Positions 38,951-47,649 of a stretch of 64,000 nt of DNA are shown here, in pieces (position 1 is the first letter of the stretch; each line of letters begins with the position of its first letter). The stretch comes from Streptomyces cellulosae (GTDB taxonomy: Bacteria; Actinomycetota; Actinomycetes; Streptomycetales; Streptomycetaceae), in assembly GCA_014655195.1 (NCBI GenBank), contig BNBH01000004.1, forward strand, positions 248,001 to 312,000. Reading direction: 5' to 3'. Both the position numbers and the translations under genes were made by a program. The notes beneath the pieces were generated by a model. It saw nothing but the letters and a program-made list of their open reading frames with translations, searched no databases and was not told the origin of the DNA.

Positions 38951-39111
38951 GCGCCTCCTCACTCGTCACTCTCGGACCGAACGGACTCGCACACGCAACC
39001 AACGGCGGATGAGGAGTCGATGAAAAACACGGGTCGATTCCCGGAGTCTTGGATATGAATCCGAGTAGGCGTACGGATGTCCGGCGGACGAGTGCGCGAA
39101 AGGGTGGGCGC

Positions 39112-39828
39112 ATGCGTCGACTCGTGCTGCTCGCCCCGGTGTTGCCGGCCCTTACGGCTTGCGGGGTGATCCGGTCGTCCGAGGAGGAGGCGACCGACGC
39201 CGCGCGGGAGACGGCGACGCACGCCGGCCAGCGGCTCCACGGTCCGCGTCCGCGTACGGCCGAGGCCGTGGGGCGGCCGGCGTCGACGGTGGAGGTGCTG
39301 CGCGTCAAGGGCACGTCCACGCACGAGGGCGACGGGGTGGAACTGGTCGTCCGCACGTCCGGCTCGGCGTACAACGGCTGGTTCGACGTCGAGGAGGTCA
39401 CCGTGCGGCGCTGCTTCGCCCTGCGGGTGTCGCCCGGGGCGGAGTGGGGTGAGGAGGCCCGGGACGTCGCCTGCCCCGGCGGCCTCCCGCTCGGCTTCGG
39501 CCCGCCGCCCGAGGTGCCGCAGGTGGCACTGGAGGAGAAGCTGCCGCGGGTGCCCGAGGGCGGCCGGGTGGACGAGGCCGAGGTACGTCGGGCGCTCGCC
39601 GCGCTGGACATGGACCCGTCGATCACGACCGAGGTGAAGACGGAGAACGGACGCGTTGGCATCGTCCTGTCACCACCGGCCGACCCTCACGAACCGGTGG
39701 ACTGCGTCCTCGCCGTCGTCGCCCCCGGCGGAACGAGCACCTGGACCCCGCCCCGCGTCCGGCGCATGCCCGGCGAAGGAGGCTGCTCGGTGGACGACGC
39801 GCTGCACCCGGCGCCGCCGCCGCACTGA
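39112..39828 (+). CDS. Secreted lipoprotein, hypothetical
   Basis: 238 aa. ATG 39112 is preferred over 39049 because it starts the lipoprotein signal (MRRLVLLAPVLPALTACGVI, lipobox LTAC) and follows AAAGGGTGGGCGC. The mature protein has an acidic helix (SSEEEATDAARETATHAGQR) and a beta-rich domain with two Cys (VRRCFALRVSPGAEWGEEAR, DVACPGGLPLGFGPP). Function unknown. It is divergent from the VTC operon. Confidence 0.75.
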   Translation: MRRLVLLAPVLPALTACGVIRSSEEEATDAARETATHAGQRLHGPRPRTAEAVGRPASTVEVLRVKGTSTHEGDGVELVVRTSGSAYNGWFDVEEVTVRRCFALRVSPGAEWGEEARDVACPGGLPLGFGPPPEVPQVALEEKLPRVPEGGRVDEAEVRRALAALDMDPSITTEVKTENGRVGIVLSPPADPHEPVDCVLAVVAPGGTSTWTPPRVRRMPGEGGCSVDDALHPAPPPH

Positions 39829-39927
39829 GCCCACTCGACTCGTCGAGCGGCCATCGCCCCGCGGGCGCATCACGAAGAAGCACCGGCTTTCCTCGGGGGC
39901 TTCCGCCACCCGGCGCACCTGCACCGC

Positions 39928-39984
39928 ACACGCCCGCGTGGGGCCGTACCGGCTGCGCACCGGGGCGGCCCCACGCGGGCGTGT
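39928..39984. terminator. Perfect 18-bp hairpin between convergent genes
   Basis: ACACGCCCGCGTGGGGCC at 39928-39945 is complementary to 39967-39984, with a 21-nt loop. It lies 11 bp beyond the CsbD-like stop and serves both directions. Confidence 0.85.
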
Positions 39985-39994
39985 CGGAAGCGTG

Positions 39995-40168
39995 TCAGTG
40001 CTTGAACGCGTCCTTGGTCTTCTCCTTGGCCTCGCGGGCGTCGCCCTTGCTCTTCGTGGCCTGGCCCTCCGCCTCCATGCGCTCGTTCCCGGTGGCGCGG
40101 CCCACGGCCTCCTGGGCCTTGCCCTGCGCCTGCTCGGTCTTCGCCTTGGCCTTCTCACCGGCACTCAC
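39995..40168 (-). CDS. CsbD-family stress protein, 57 aa
   Basis: Very short, charged and helical: SAGEKAKAKTEQAQGKAQEA, VGRATGNERMEAEGQATKSK, GDAREAKEKTKDAFKH. The alternating Lys/Ala/Glu pattern with K-G-K-x-Q-E-x-x-G is that of CsbD proteins, which are induced by general stress. GTG 40168 follows GAGGAGG. Confidence 0.85.
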   Translation of the reverse strand: MSAGEKAKAKTEQAQGKAQEAVGRATGNERMEAEGQATKSKGDAREAKEKTKDAFKH

Positions 40169-40303
40169 GGAACAGCCTCCTCGTAGGGTTCGGCACTGTG
40201 TCGTGGCCCCACGAGTGCCCTCACCCCTCCTTCACAAACAAGGTGGCTGCGAGGTGTGCGGCTGCGGAGTGAGGGCAAACGGTGCGGCAGGAGGTCGTTA
40301 ACT

Positions 40304-40474
40304 ATGGTTCCCTTGCTGCTCGTTCTGCTTCTTGCCCTGATCCTGTTCGGCGCCGGCTTCGCCGTGAAGGTCCTGTGGTGGATCGCCATCGCGGTCCTCG
40401 TGATCTGGCTGCTCGGCTTCGTCATGCGCTCCACCAACGCGGGCGGCGGCCGAGGCCGCTGGTACCGCTGGTGA
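40304..40474 (+). CDS. Small hydrophobic membrane protein, 56 aa
   Basis: Almost wholly hydrophobic: MVPLLLVLLLALILFGAGFA, VKVLWWIAIAVLVIWLLGFV, then a Gly/Arg tail ending WYRW. ATG 40304 follows CAGGAGGTCG. It matches the small hydrophobic proteins of unknown function common in Streptomyces, often under stress control. Confidence 0.75.
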   Translation: MVPLLLVLLLALILFGAGFAVKVLWWIAIAVLVIWLLGFVMRSTNAGGGRGRWYRW

Positions 40475-40505
40475 CGCGCCGCACCGCGACGCCGCACCAC
40501 CCCTC

Positions 40506-40537
40506 GGGGGCCCGGTCACCACGGTGACCGGGCCCCC
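40506..40537 (+). terminator. 15-bp perfect hairpin terminator
   Basis: GGGGGCCCGGTCACC (40506-40520) pairs with 40523-40537, with a 2-nt loop, 31 nt after the hydrophobic protein gene. Confidence 0.85.
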
Positions 40538-40710
40538 GGTCCGCTCAGGCGCCCGCCCAGGCGTCCCCGCTTCTGTCCGCGAACGTCCCCGGACATGTCC
40601 GTGCTCCGTAACGGACGCATCCGGGGACGTCCGTCTCCCGTCCTGCCCAGTGGTTCACGGAGAAGTCCGGGACCCAGGAGACGAGCGGCAGCAGGAAAGC
40701 GGGGCGGGTC

Positions 40711-41475
40711 ATGGCGGGGCACAGCGGTGGACGGAGCTGGTACGGCAAGGTGGTCGGGGCCGCCCTCGGGGTGACGATGCTCGCCGTCGGCGCCTCGGTG
40801 TACACCGCCCAGGCCGACGTCAGCGGCGCCCCTCAGGCCGGCGCGTCCGCGAAGCCCGCCGCCGTGAAGCGGGTCTCCCCCACGATCGCGCACGCCTCCG
40901 ACGCCGGCCCGCGCGGCGTCAACATCACCATCGACGACGGCCCCGACCCCCGCTGGACGCCCCAGGTCCTCGAGCTGCTCCGCGAGGAGGGGGTGAAGGC
41001 CACCTTCTGCCTCACCGGCATCCAGGCGCAGACCCACCCCGGCCTGGTCAAGGAGATCGTCGCGGACGGGCACGTCCTCTGCGACCACTCCGTCTCCCAC
41101 GACACCTCCATGGACCGCAAGTCCGAGGCGTACCAGTCGAAGGAGATCCTCGACGCCGAGCGCATGATCACCGAGGCGTCCGGCGGCGTCCGTCCCCTCT
41201 ACTACCGGGCGCCCGGCGGCGCCTTCACCCCGCACAGCCGCGCCGTCGCCGCCTCCCGCGGCATGCGCCCCCTGGGCTGGAACGTCGACACCAAGGACTT
41301 CGAGCAGCCGGGCGCCGACTCCATCGTCGAGACCGTGCAGCGGGAGCTGCCCAACGGCCCGACGATCCTCTTCCACGACGCGGGCGGCGACCGCGCGCAG
41401 ACCGTCGAGGCGCTGCGCCGCGTGCTGCCCTGGCTGAAGGAGCAGGGCTACTCCTTCGGTTTCCCGGTGCGTTGA
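40711..41475 (+). CDS. Secreted polysaccharide deacetylase (NodB domain)
   Basis: 254 aa. Signal peptide or anchor KVVGAALGVTMLAVGASVYT ending near QADVSG. NodB motifs in order: NITIDDGPDP (catalytic Asp and metal Asp), LCDHSVSHDTSM (metal HxxxH), YYRAPGGAFT, the LGWNVDTKDF region, and TILFHDAGGDRAQTVEAL. The enzyme removes acetyl groups from peptidoglycan or chitin-type polymers outside the cell. It is transcribed alone, from a promoter in 40538-40710. Confidence 0.9.
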   Translation: MAGHSGGRSWYGKVVGAALGVTMLAVGASVYTAQADVSGAPQAGASAKPAAVKRVSPTIAHASDAGPRGVNITIDDGPDPRWTPQVLELLREEGVKATFCLTGIQAQTHPGLVKEIVADGHVLCDHSVSHDTSMDRKSEAYQSKEILDAERMITEASGGVRPLYYRAPGGAFTPHSRAVAASRGMRPLGWNVDTKDFEQPGADSIVETVQRELPNGPTILFHDAGGDRAQTVEALRRVLPWLKEQGYSFGFPVR

Positions 41476-41578
41476 GCACCCGCAACGATCGCGTTTCAGG
41501 GCAGACCCGCCTGTTCAGGATGGAGCGGCGCCAGGCAGACTCAAGGCCGTACACCCGTCGACGAAGGATGGCTCGTTC

Positions 41579-42163
41579 ATGATCACGCTGACCAAGGAAG
41601 ACGGCCCCGCGGACCTGGACGGGGTCACGCACCTCTCCATCGGGGTCTCCTGGGACCCGACCGCCGGTTCCAGCGGCGGAGTGCTCGGCAAGCTGCGCCG
41701 CAAGACCGGTACGGACCTCGACCTGATCGCCATCGCCATGTCCGGCAGCGACCCGGTCCGCCTGGCCGGCCTGGACTCGCTCGACCCGATGGGCAACGGC
41801 TCCCTCCTGCACAGCGGCGACAACCAGACCGGTCACGGCGACGGGGACGACGAGACGGTGACCGTCGAGTTCTCCCGCCTGCCCGGCGCGATCACCTCGA
41901 TCGTGTTCGTCGCGGCCGCCTACAAGAAGGGCAGCTCCTTCCAGAAGGCCCGCAACATCAGCTTCAAGGTCTACGACGCCACCGGCGGCAGCACCCAGCA
42001 GGTCGCCGACATCTGGCCGAGCATGCTCAGCCAGGACAACGGCTGCGCCGTCGCCAAGGCCGTCAAGGTCGGCAACAGCTGGAAGCTCCAGGTGATCAAC
42101 GAGACCGGCAAGATCAAGCAGGGCGACGAGCACGCCCTGATGCGGTTCGCCGTCAGCAAGTAA
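41579..42163 (+). CDS. TerD-family stress protein
   Basis: 194 aa. TerD domain with VTHLSIGVSWDPTAGSSGGV, LDLIAIAMSGSDPVRLAGLD, SLLHSGDNQTGHGDGDDETV (the acidic Ca-binding loop), SRLPGAITSIVFVAAAYKKG and AKAVKVGNSWKLQVINETGK. Related to tellurium-resistance TerD and general-stress proteins; cytosolic. It is monocistronic and followed by a hairpin. Confidence 0.88.
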   Translation: MITLTKEDGPADLDGVTHLSIGVSWDPTAGSSGGVLGKLRRKTGTDLDLIAIAMSGSDPVRLAGLDSLDPMGNGSLLHSGDNQTGHGDGDDETVTVEFSRLPGAITSIVFVAAAYKKGSSFQKARNISFKVYDATGGSTQQVADIWPSMLSQDNGCAVAKAVKVGNSWKLQVINETGKIKQGDEHALMRFAVSK

Positions 42164-42183
42164 GCGGGTACGGAAGAGACACG

Positions 42184-42221
42184 GGCGGCCACGACACCGG
42201 CTGGGGGGTGTCGTGGCCGCC
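42184..42221 (+). terminator. 15-bp hairpin terminator after terD-like gene
   Basis: GGCGGCCACGACACC at 42184-42198 pairs with 42207-42221, with an 8-nt loop. Confidence 0.85.
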
Positions 42222-42239
42222 CTCCCCCGTCATCCCCCG

Positions 42240-42410
42240 TCAGGGAAAGGGCGTGTGGACCCGGCCTTCGGTGTCGTGCACGGTGACCCGTCCCAGGCGG
42301 TCGACGCCCGTGTCGGCGACGGCGTACCAGACGCCCCAGCCGGGACGGCCGGGACGGCCCGATCAGCTTGCCGCGCAGCGGGCCGGCCGCCGTCTCCAGC
42401 TCGACGGTGG
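42240..42410 (-). pseudogene. C-terminal fragment of an unknown minus-strand gene
   Basis: Two minus frames give TVELETAAGPLRGKLIGPSR and then GVWYAVADTGVDRLGRVTVH, with DTEGRVHTPFP before the stop at 42240-42242. Removing one C in the duplicated CCGTCCCGG run joins them. Both pieces read like real protein, but no start or N-terminal part is present. It is not recognised. Confidence 0.35.
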
Positions 42411-42535
42411 ACGTGCGGCCGGAGGACGCCGGCGACCTGGACGCGGAGGGCCTCGCCGACGTGCTCGTCGACGACGTACGGCGCAGCGCGCACCGCAGCG
42501 ACGACGTGGCGGTGCCGGTGCTGCGGACGCGGTGA
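42366..42535 (+). pseudogene. Possible C-terminal fragment of a SpoIIE-type phosphatase
   Basis: The plus frame SSTVDVRPEDAGDLDAEGLA, DVLVDDVRRSAHRSDDVAVP, VLRTR ends like the last helix and strand of SpoIIE/PP2C proteins (a DDVA-x-x-x-L-R ending). Nothing upstream matches, so it would be a remnant beside the intact relative at 42598. It overlaps the opposite fragment, so at most one of the two is real in the overlap. Confidence 0.3.
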
Positions 42536-42597
42536 CCCGTCCGGCCGAGTTGCCGCGCGCGGGTGATGCGAGAAGGTGAGAGAAGGCCCGGAGGGGG

Positions 42598-44694
42598 ATG
42601 ACCCCGCGAAGGGAGTGTGCCGTGCCGGACGGCCACGTCGACGACGCCGCGGTGCTGGACGCGCTGTTCGCCGGTTCGCCCCAGGGTCTGTTCGTTCTCG
42701 ACGCCGACCGCAAGGTCGTCCGGTACAACCCGTCCGCGCGCGGGGTGCACGGCCTTCCCGTGGACGACGTCGTCGGCCACCACGTGCGGGACTTCGCGCC
42801 CGGCATGGAGTCGGAGCTCGACCACCTCATCGACGAGGTGCTCACCACCGGCGAGCCGGTGCGCGGCCGGCTGCTGCGCGGACGGTCCCCGTCCGACCCG
42901 CACCGGACGCTCGCCGCGGAGCTGTCGCTGTTCCCGCTGCGTGACGGCCCCGGAGTGGTCGGCGTGGTGGAGGACGTGACCGAGCGGCAGGCCGCGGCCG
43001 ACCGCCTCGCCGTGCTCAGCACCGTGCACCGGACCGTCGGCTCCACTCTCGACGTGCAGGCCACGGCGGACGCCCTGGTCGAGGCGCTGGTCCCGGCCTT
43101 CGCCGACGCGGCGGCCGTGGACCTCCTCGACGACGACCCCACCGGGGCGGCGCCCCCGTCCGGTCCCCTGCCGACGTCCGTGCCGCTGCGCCGGGTCGCG
43201 TTCGCCGCCCCGGACTCCGTCGAGCCGTCCCGGCGCACCGGCGACAGCCGTCCCTTCCCGTTCCCGACGCCGTTCACACAGGCCCTCAGCGACGCGCGCG
43301 AGCGGCTGGTGCAGGTCACCCCGGACGACCCGTGGCTGGAGACGGACCCGGACGGCTTCGCCCTGCTGGGGCGGAAGGTCCACTCCATGATCGTCGCGCC
43401 GCTCACCGCGCGGGACACGGTGCTGGGGCTGCTGACGCTGTTCCGCAGCCGGGTCGACGCCTTCGAGGAGGCCGACCTGGACGTGGCCCGGCAGGCCGCC
43501 GCGACCGCCGCCGTCCACCTGGACAACGCGCGCAGCTACCGCCGCGAGCACGCGGTGGCGTCCGCCCTCCAGCGGCGGCTCCAGCCGGGCGTGACCCCGC
43601 GGCTCTCGGCGGTGGAGACCGCGCATGTGTACCTGCCGGAGAGCGCGGGCGGGGCCTGGTTCGACGTCATCCCGCTGTCCGGGACGCGGGTGGCGCTGGT
43701 CGTCGGGGACGTCGCCGGGCACGGTATCGAGGCGGCGGCCACCATGGGGCAGCTCCGGGTCGCGCTGCGCACCCTGGCGCTGCAGGACCTGGAGACCGAC
43801 GAGGTGCTGACCCACCTGGACGAGGTCGCCGGACAGCTCACCGACTCGCGTGTGACGCACCCCTACCTGGCGACCTGCGCGGTCACCGTCTACGACCCGG
43901 TCTCCCGGGGCTGCGTCATGATGCGGGCCGGACACCCCGCGCCGATCCTGGTCGACCCGGACGGCTCGCCCATCGACGTGGACGTGCCGCTCGGCCCGCC
44001 GCTGGGCGCGGAGGGCGGGGCCGCGTCCGCCCCGGCGGTCACCCAGCTCCCGCCGGGCTGCCTGATCGCGCACGTCACCAACGGGCTGCTGGGCTCCGAG
44101 GGGGACGGCGACGGCGACACGGACGCCGTGCACCGCCTGGAACACGTGCTGGCCACCCCGTCCCGGCCGCTCCAGGAGCTGTGCGACACCGTCCTCTACC
44201 GCATGGCGCCCTCCCGGTACGACGACGCCGTCCTGCTCCTCGCCCGCACCGAGTGCCTGCCGCCCGACCGGGTCGCCGACTGGACGCTGCCCGCGGACGC
44301 CTCCGTCGTCGGCACGGCCCGCCGCCTCGTCGGCCAGCAGCTCGCCGCCTGGGACCTCGCCGAGCGCGCCTTCACCACGGAGATCATCGTCAGCGAACTC
44401 GTCACCAACGCGATCCTGCACGGCGAGGGGCCGGTACGGCTGCGCCTCATCCACGACGGGGAACGCCTGTTGGCCGAGGTGACGGACGCGAGCAGCGCGG
44501 GCCCCCACCTCCGCCACGCCCGCACCGGCGACGAGGGCGGCCGGGGCCTCTACATCGTGATGCGCCTCAGCGCCCACTGGGGCGTCCGCCACGGCCGCGA
44601 GGACAAGACGATCTGGTCCGAACAACGCCTGGGCGAGGAGACCCCGGAGGACGTCCTCGCGGGGATGGACGTGTTCGACACGGCGGCGGTCTGA
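42598..44694 (+). CDS. PAS-GAF-SpoIIE-HATPase protein with altered phosphatase metal sites
   Basis: 698 aa (ATG 42598; GTG 42622 is an alternative with AAGGGA). PAS at about 15-125 (GLFVLDADRKVVRYNPSARG), GAF at about 140-320, SpoIIE at about 330-560, and an RsbW-like ATPase at 570-690 (TTEIIVSELVTNAILHGEGP, TGDEGGRGLYIVMRLSAHWG). In the phosphatase the motif usually GGDWYD is GGAWFD, and the usual YTDGL is VTNGL, while GDVAGHG and YDDAVLLL are kept. Loss of two metal-binding Asp residues suggests weak or no phosphatase activity. It probably acts in a sigma-factor partner-switching network. Confidence 0.88.
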   Translation: MTPRRECAVPDGHVDDAAVLDALFAGSPQGLFVLDADRKVVRYNPSARGVHGLPVDDVVGHHVRDFAPGMESELDHLIDEVLTTGEPVRGRLLRGRSPSDPHRTLAAELSLFPLRDGPGVVGVVEDVTERQAAADRLAVLSTVHRTVGSTLDVQATADALVEALVPAFADAAAVDLLDDDPTGAAPPSGPLPTSVPLRRVAFAAPDSVEPSRRTGDSRPFPFPTPFTQALSDARERLVQVTPDDPWLETDPDGFALLGRKVHSMIVAPLTARDTVLGLLTLFRSRVDAFEEADLDVARQAAATAAVHLDNARSYRREHAVASALQRRLQPGVTPRLSAVETAHVYLPESAGGAWFDVIPLSGTRVALVVGDVAGHGIEAAATMGQLRVALRTLALQDLETDEVLTHLDEVAGQLTDSRVTHPYLATCAVTVYDPVSRGCVMMRAGHPAPILVDPDGSPIDVDVPLGPPLGAEGGAASAPAVTQLPPGCLIAHVTNGLLGSEGDGDGDTDAVHRLEHVLATPSRPLQELCDTVLYRMAPSRYDDAVLLLARTECLPPDRVADWTLPADASVVGTARRLVGQQLAAWDLAERAFTTEIIVSELVTNAILHGEGPVRLRLIHDGERLLAEVTDASSAGPHLRHARTGDEGGRGLYIVMRLSAHWGVRHGREDKTIWSEQRLGEETPEDVLAGMDVFDTAAV

Positions 44695-44926
44695 GGGGAC
44701 CGCCGTGTCGGCCGACACCGGCCGTTCCCTCGATGCGCGGGCGACTCCGTCCCCGGGTGCGGGTGCTGTCACCACGGCGCCGAACAGACCGCCGCCCAAC
44801 AGCGCCTTGCAGCGCGCGCCGGCGCAGGCTGCCGTGTCCGTCGTGCCTGGGCACATGTGCCAGGTGCAACGCAGTTGACGGCGGCGCGCGCGGGCCGGCT
44901 GCCGGTGTGGCCCGCCGTCCCTCACG

Positions 44927-45217
44927 TCAGCGCTTCCCGCCTCGCAGGCGGCGTGAACACCAGGTGATGGCCGCCGCGTTGACCAGTGCGCCCAGCATGA
45001 CCGCCAGTACGAACGTCGGCGCGCCGCCCGGGAGGGCCAGGGCGGCGATGCTGACCGGGGCCGTGGCGAGGACCGGGATCACGCCCGCCAGGGACGCGTC
45101 CTCGTGCTCGGCCGTGCCGGCCGCGAGCGCCCAGACCGTCAGGGCGGCGCAGACGGCCAGGTAGGTGAGGGCGAAGGCGTCGCCGTAGAGGCGGTTCAGG
45201 AGCGGGCGTCCGGGCAT
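44927..45217 (-). CDS. SCO4225-like small membrane protein, 96 aa
   Basis: ATG 45217 behind GAGGAGTCCTCCC. Three membrane segments: FALTYLAVCAALTVWALAAG, SLAGVIPVLATAPVSIAALA and PTFVLAVMLGALVNAAAITW. The pattern with AEHEDASLAGV in the first loop fits the small membrane family typified by SCO4225. Role unknown. Confidence 0.7.
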   Translation of the reverse strand: MPGRPLLNRLYGDAFALTYLAVCAALTVWALAAGTAEHEDASLAGVIPVLATAPVSIAALALPGGAPTFVLAVMLGALVNAAAITWCSRRLRGGKR

Positions 45218-45319
45218 GGGAGGACTCCTCACCTGGCGGTGGTGGGGCTGTCCTTGTCCCCCGGGGCCGGGCGCCTACACCCCCCAAGGCCCCCCGCGGA
45301 GGCGGGCCTTGATGGATGG

Positions 45320-46534
45320 TCAGGCCGCTGTTTCCGGTGCCGGGGCCGGGGCCGCGGTCGTGGACTCGGCCGGGGCGGGGTGCGTGATCCGGCGACGGCG
45401 GCTGGGGATGCCCAGGGTCGGGTGGGCGACTCCCCAGGCCGCGCTCTTGCAGATGATCTCCTTGTAGAGGGCCGCGAAGCGGCCGGTCAGTGCCGCGTTC
45501 TTCGCGCGGTCGTCGGCGGTCACGTACTGGATGAGTCCGTCCTTGCGGCCGAGCGAGACGCACTGGTTGAAGTACCGCAGCGGCACGTGCGGCATCTTCC
45601 CGCCGGTGAGACGGGCCGCGATCGCGTCGGCGGCCTGCCACGCGGTGGGCGTGCCGGTCGCGCACGACATCCGCAGCGGCTTGTCGCCGGGCCCCCGCAC
45701 CAGCGCCGCGTCGCCGACCGCGTACACGTCCGGGTGCGAGACCGACCGCATGGTGTCGTCGACCACGATCTGCCCGGTGTCGCCGACCTCCAGGGTCGTG
45801 GCGCGGGCGATCGGGTGGACGGCGAACCCGGCGGTCCACACGGTGAGCGCGGACGGCAGGACCGTCCCGTCGGCGGTGACCACGCGGCCGTCCTCCACGG
45901 CCGTGACCTCGGCGTGCTCGCGCGCGGTGATGCCGAGCCGGCCGAACACCGCCCGCAGATGCCCCTGCCCCTTGGGCGACAGCCAGTCGCCGAGGCCTCC
46001 GCGGGCGGCGAGGGTGACCTCCAGGTCGGGACGCGACTCGGCGATCTCGGTCGCCGCCTCCAGGCCGGTGAGGCCACCGCCCACCACGACCACCGGCTGC
46101 CCGGCGGTGAGCCCGGCCAGCCGCTCGCGCACCCGCAGCGCGCCGGCCCGCCCGGCGATCTCGTACGCGTGCTCGGCGGCGCCCGGCACGCCGTGGTCGT
46201 CCCAGCGGCTGCCGAGGGCGTGGACGAGGGTGTCGTACGCCAGTTCCTCGGCGCCGCCGTCGCCGGTGACGGCGACGACCTTGCGGTCGACGTCGACGGC
46301 GGTGACCCGGGCGACCTTCAGCGCGACGCCGGTCCCGGCGAGCACGTCGGCCAGCGGCCGGTGCGGGAGCTCACGGCCGGTGGCCAGCTCATGGTTGCGG
46401 ACCCGCTCGACGAAGTCGGGCTCGGCGTTGACGAGAGTGAGGGAGACGTCGTCGCGGTGCAGCCGCCTGGCCAGGCGTCCGGCGGCGGAGGCTCCGGCGT
46501 ATCCGGCTCCGAGGACGATGATGCGGTGCTGCAT
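45320..46534 (-). CDS. FAD/NAD(P)-dependent oxidoreductase (NDH-2-like), ECF41 partner
   Basis: 404 aa. FAD-binding motif IIVLGAGYAGASAAGRL at the N-terminus, NAD-binding motif VVVVGGGLTGLEAATEI (about residue 155), and the FAD-closing region HPDVYAVGDAALV. The C-terminal part (FNQCVSLGRKDGLIQYVTAD) resembles type II NADH dehydrogenase-like proteins; the Pro/Ala tail is disordered. It lies immediately downstream of an ECF41 sigma gene on the same strand. Such oxidoreductases are the usual genomic partners and targets of ECF41 factors. Confidence 0.85.
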   Translation of the reverse strand: MQHRIIVLGAGYAGASAAGRLARRLHRDDVSLTLVNAEPDFVERVRNHELATGRELPHRPLADVLAGTGVALKVARVTAVDVDRKVVAVTGDGGAEELAYDTLVHALGSRWDDHGVPGAAEHAYEIAGRAGALRVRERLAGLTAGQPVVVVGGGLTGLEAATEIAESRPDLEVTLAARGGLGDWLSPKGQGHLRAVFGRLGITAREHAEVTAVEDGRVVTADGTVLPSALTVWTAGFAVHPIARATTLEVGDTGQIVVDDTMRSVSHPDVYAVGDAALVRGPGDKPLRMSCATGTPTAWQAADAIAARLTGGKMPHVPLRYFNQCVSLGRKDGLIQYVTADDRAKNAALTGRFAALYKEIICKSAAWGVAHPTLGIPSRRRRITHPAPAESTTAAPAPAPETAA

Positions 46535-46635
46535 GGCAGGCTCCTGTCGTCGACTGGTTCGCCCCTTGAACCGGGCAGCCCGCCGAACCCTGACACCTTC
46601 ACCATGTGACCTACATCACACCAACCTCGTGTGCG

Positions 46636-47583
46636 TCAGTACACGTCCCTCATCAGCGGCTCCCCGTGGTCGACGGCGGCCCACCGCTCCGTCACGCGCT
46701 CCAGCTTGTCGGGGTTGACCTGGCTGCGGACCGCCGCGATGCCGTCCTCGGTGACCTCCAGGCACATCACCCCGATCACCCGGCCGTCGACGACCGCCAC
46801 CACGGCCGGATCGCCGTTCGCGGTGGTCGCGTACAGCTCGGGCGACCCGCCCGCCACGGCCCGCTTGCCGGGACCGGGCTTGAACAGACCGCGCAGGAAC
46901 GTGGCCACCGCCTTGACGCCCTCGAACGCCTTGGCCCGCGCCGGCACCTTCCCGCCGCCGTCGCCCACCGCGACGGCGTCCCGCGTGAGCAGCGCGACCA
47001 GCGGCTCGGTCCGCCCGCTGGTCGCGGCCGCGAGGAACTCCTCGACGATCCGCCGCGCCTCGGCCTCGTCGATCTCCCGCCGCGCCTTGCCCTGCGCCAC
47101 ATGCTTCCGCGCCCGGTGCAGGATCTGCTGGCTGGCGGCCTCGCTGACGTCGAGGATCTCGGCGATCTCCCTGTGCGGGTAGCCGAACGCCTCCCGCAGC
47201 ACGTACACCGCGCGCTCGTCCGGCGACAGCCGCTCCAGCAGCACGAGCATCGCGAACGACACCGACTCCCGCTGCTCGGCGGTGTCGGCGGGCCCCAGCA
47301 TCGGGTCCCCGGCGACCAGCGGCTCGGGCAGCCACTGCCCCACGTACGTCTCGCGCCGGGCACGGGCCGAGGTGAGCTGGTTGAGGCAGAGGTTGGTGAG
47401 CACCTTCGTCAGCCACGCCTCGGGCACCTCGATCCGCCCGGTGTCCGCGGCCTGCCAGCGCAGATACGCCTCCTGCACGACGTCCTCGGCCTCGCTCGCG
47501 GAGCCGAGCAGCCGGTAGGCGATGGCCTCGAGACGGGGCTTGGCGGCCAGGAACCGGTTCACGTCGCTCGTGGGCGCAGACAT
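46636..47583 (-). CDS. sigJ: ECF41-type RNA polymerase sigma factor (SigJ family)
   Basis: 315 aa. Sigma region 2 (RLEAIAYRLLGSASEAEDVV, QEAYLRWQAAD) and region 4 (ERLSPDERAVYVLREAFGYP, HREIAEILDVSEAASQQILH) occupy residues 10-175. The remaining 140 residues form a SnoaL-like domain (EEFLAAATSGRTEPLVALLT, ending in the MCLEVTEDGIAAVRSQVNPD region). That extension defines ECF41 factors and replaces an anti-sigma factor by controlling activity from within. The NPDKL motif in the tail is conserved in the group. The flavoprotein gene follows after 101 bp. Confidence 0.9.
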   Translation of the reverse strand: MSAPTSDVNRFLAAKPRLEAIAYRLLGSASEAEDVVQEAYLRWQAADTGRIEVPEAWLTKVLTNLCLNQLTSARARRETYVGQWLPEPLVAGDPMLGPADTAEQRESVSFAMLVLLERLSPDERAVYVLREAFGYPHREIAEILDVSEAASQQILHRARKHVAQGKARREIDEAEARRIVEEFLAAATSGRTEPLVALLTRDAVAVGDGGGKVPARAKAFEGVKAVATFLRGLFKPGPGKRAVAGGSPELYATTANGDPAVVAVVDGRVIGVMCLEVTEDGIAAVRSQVNPDKLERVTERWAAVDHGEPLMRDVY

Positions 47584-47649
47584 GCCGCGATCCTAGGCAC
47601 GCCCCGCGCGTCCGCGCCCGCCTTTACGCCCGGCCGCCGCGCCCCGCGG

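Noticed and set aside
41971..44925. 984-aa minus-strand ORF
   Set aside because: It is antisense to TerD and to the clear PAS-GAF-SpoIIE-ATPase gene. Its composition is Arg/Gly/Ala-rich without motifs, as expected of a GC-rich shadow frame.
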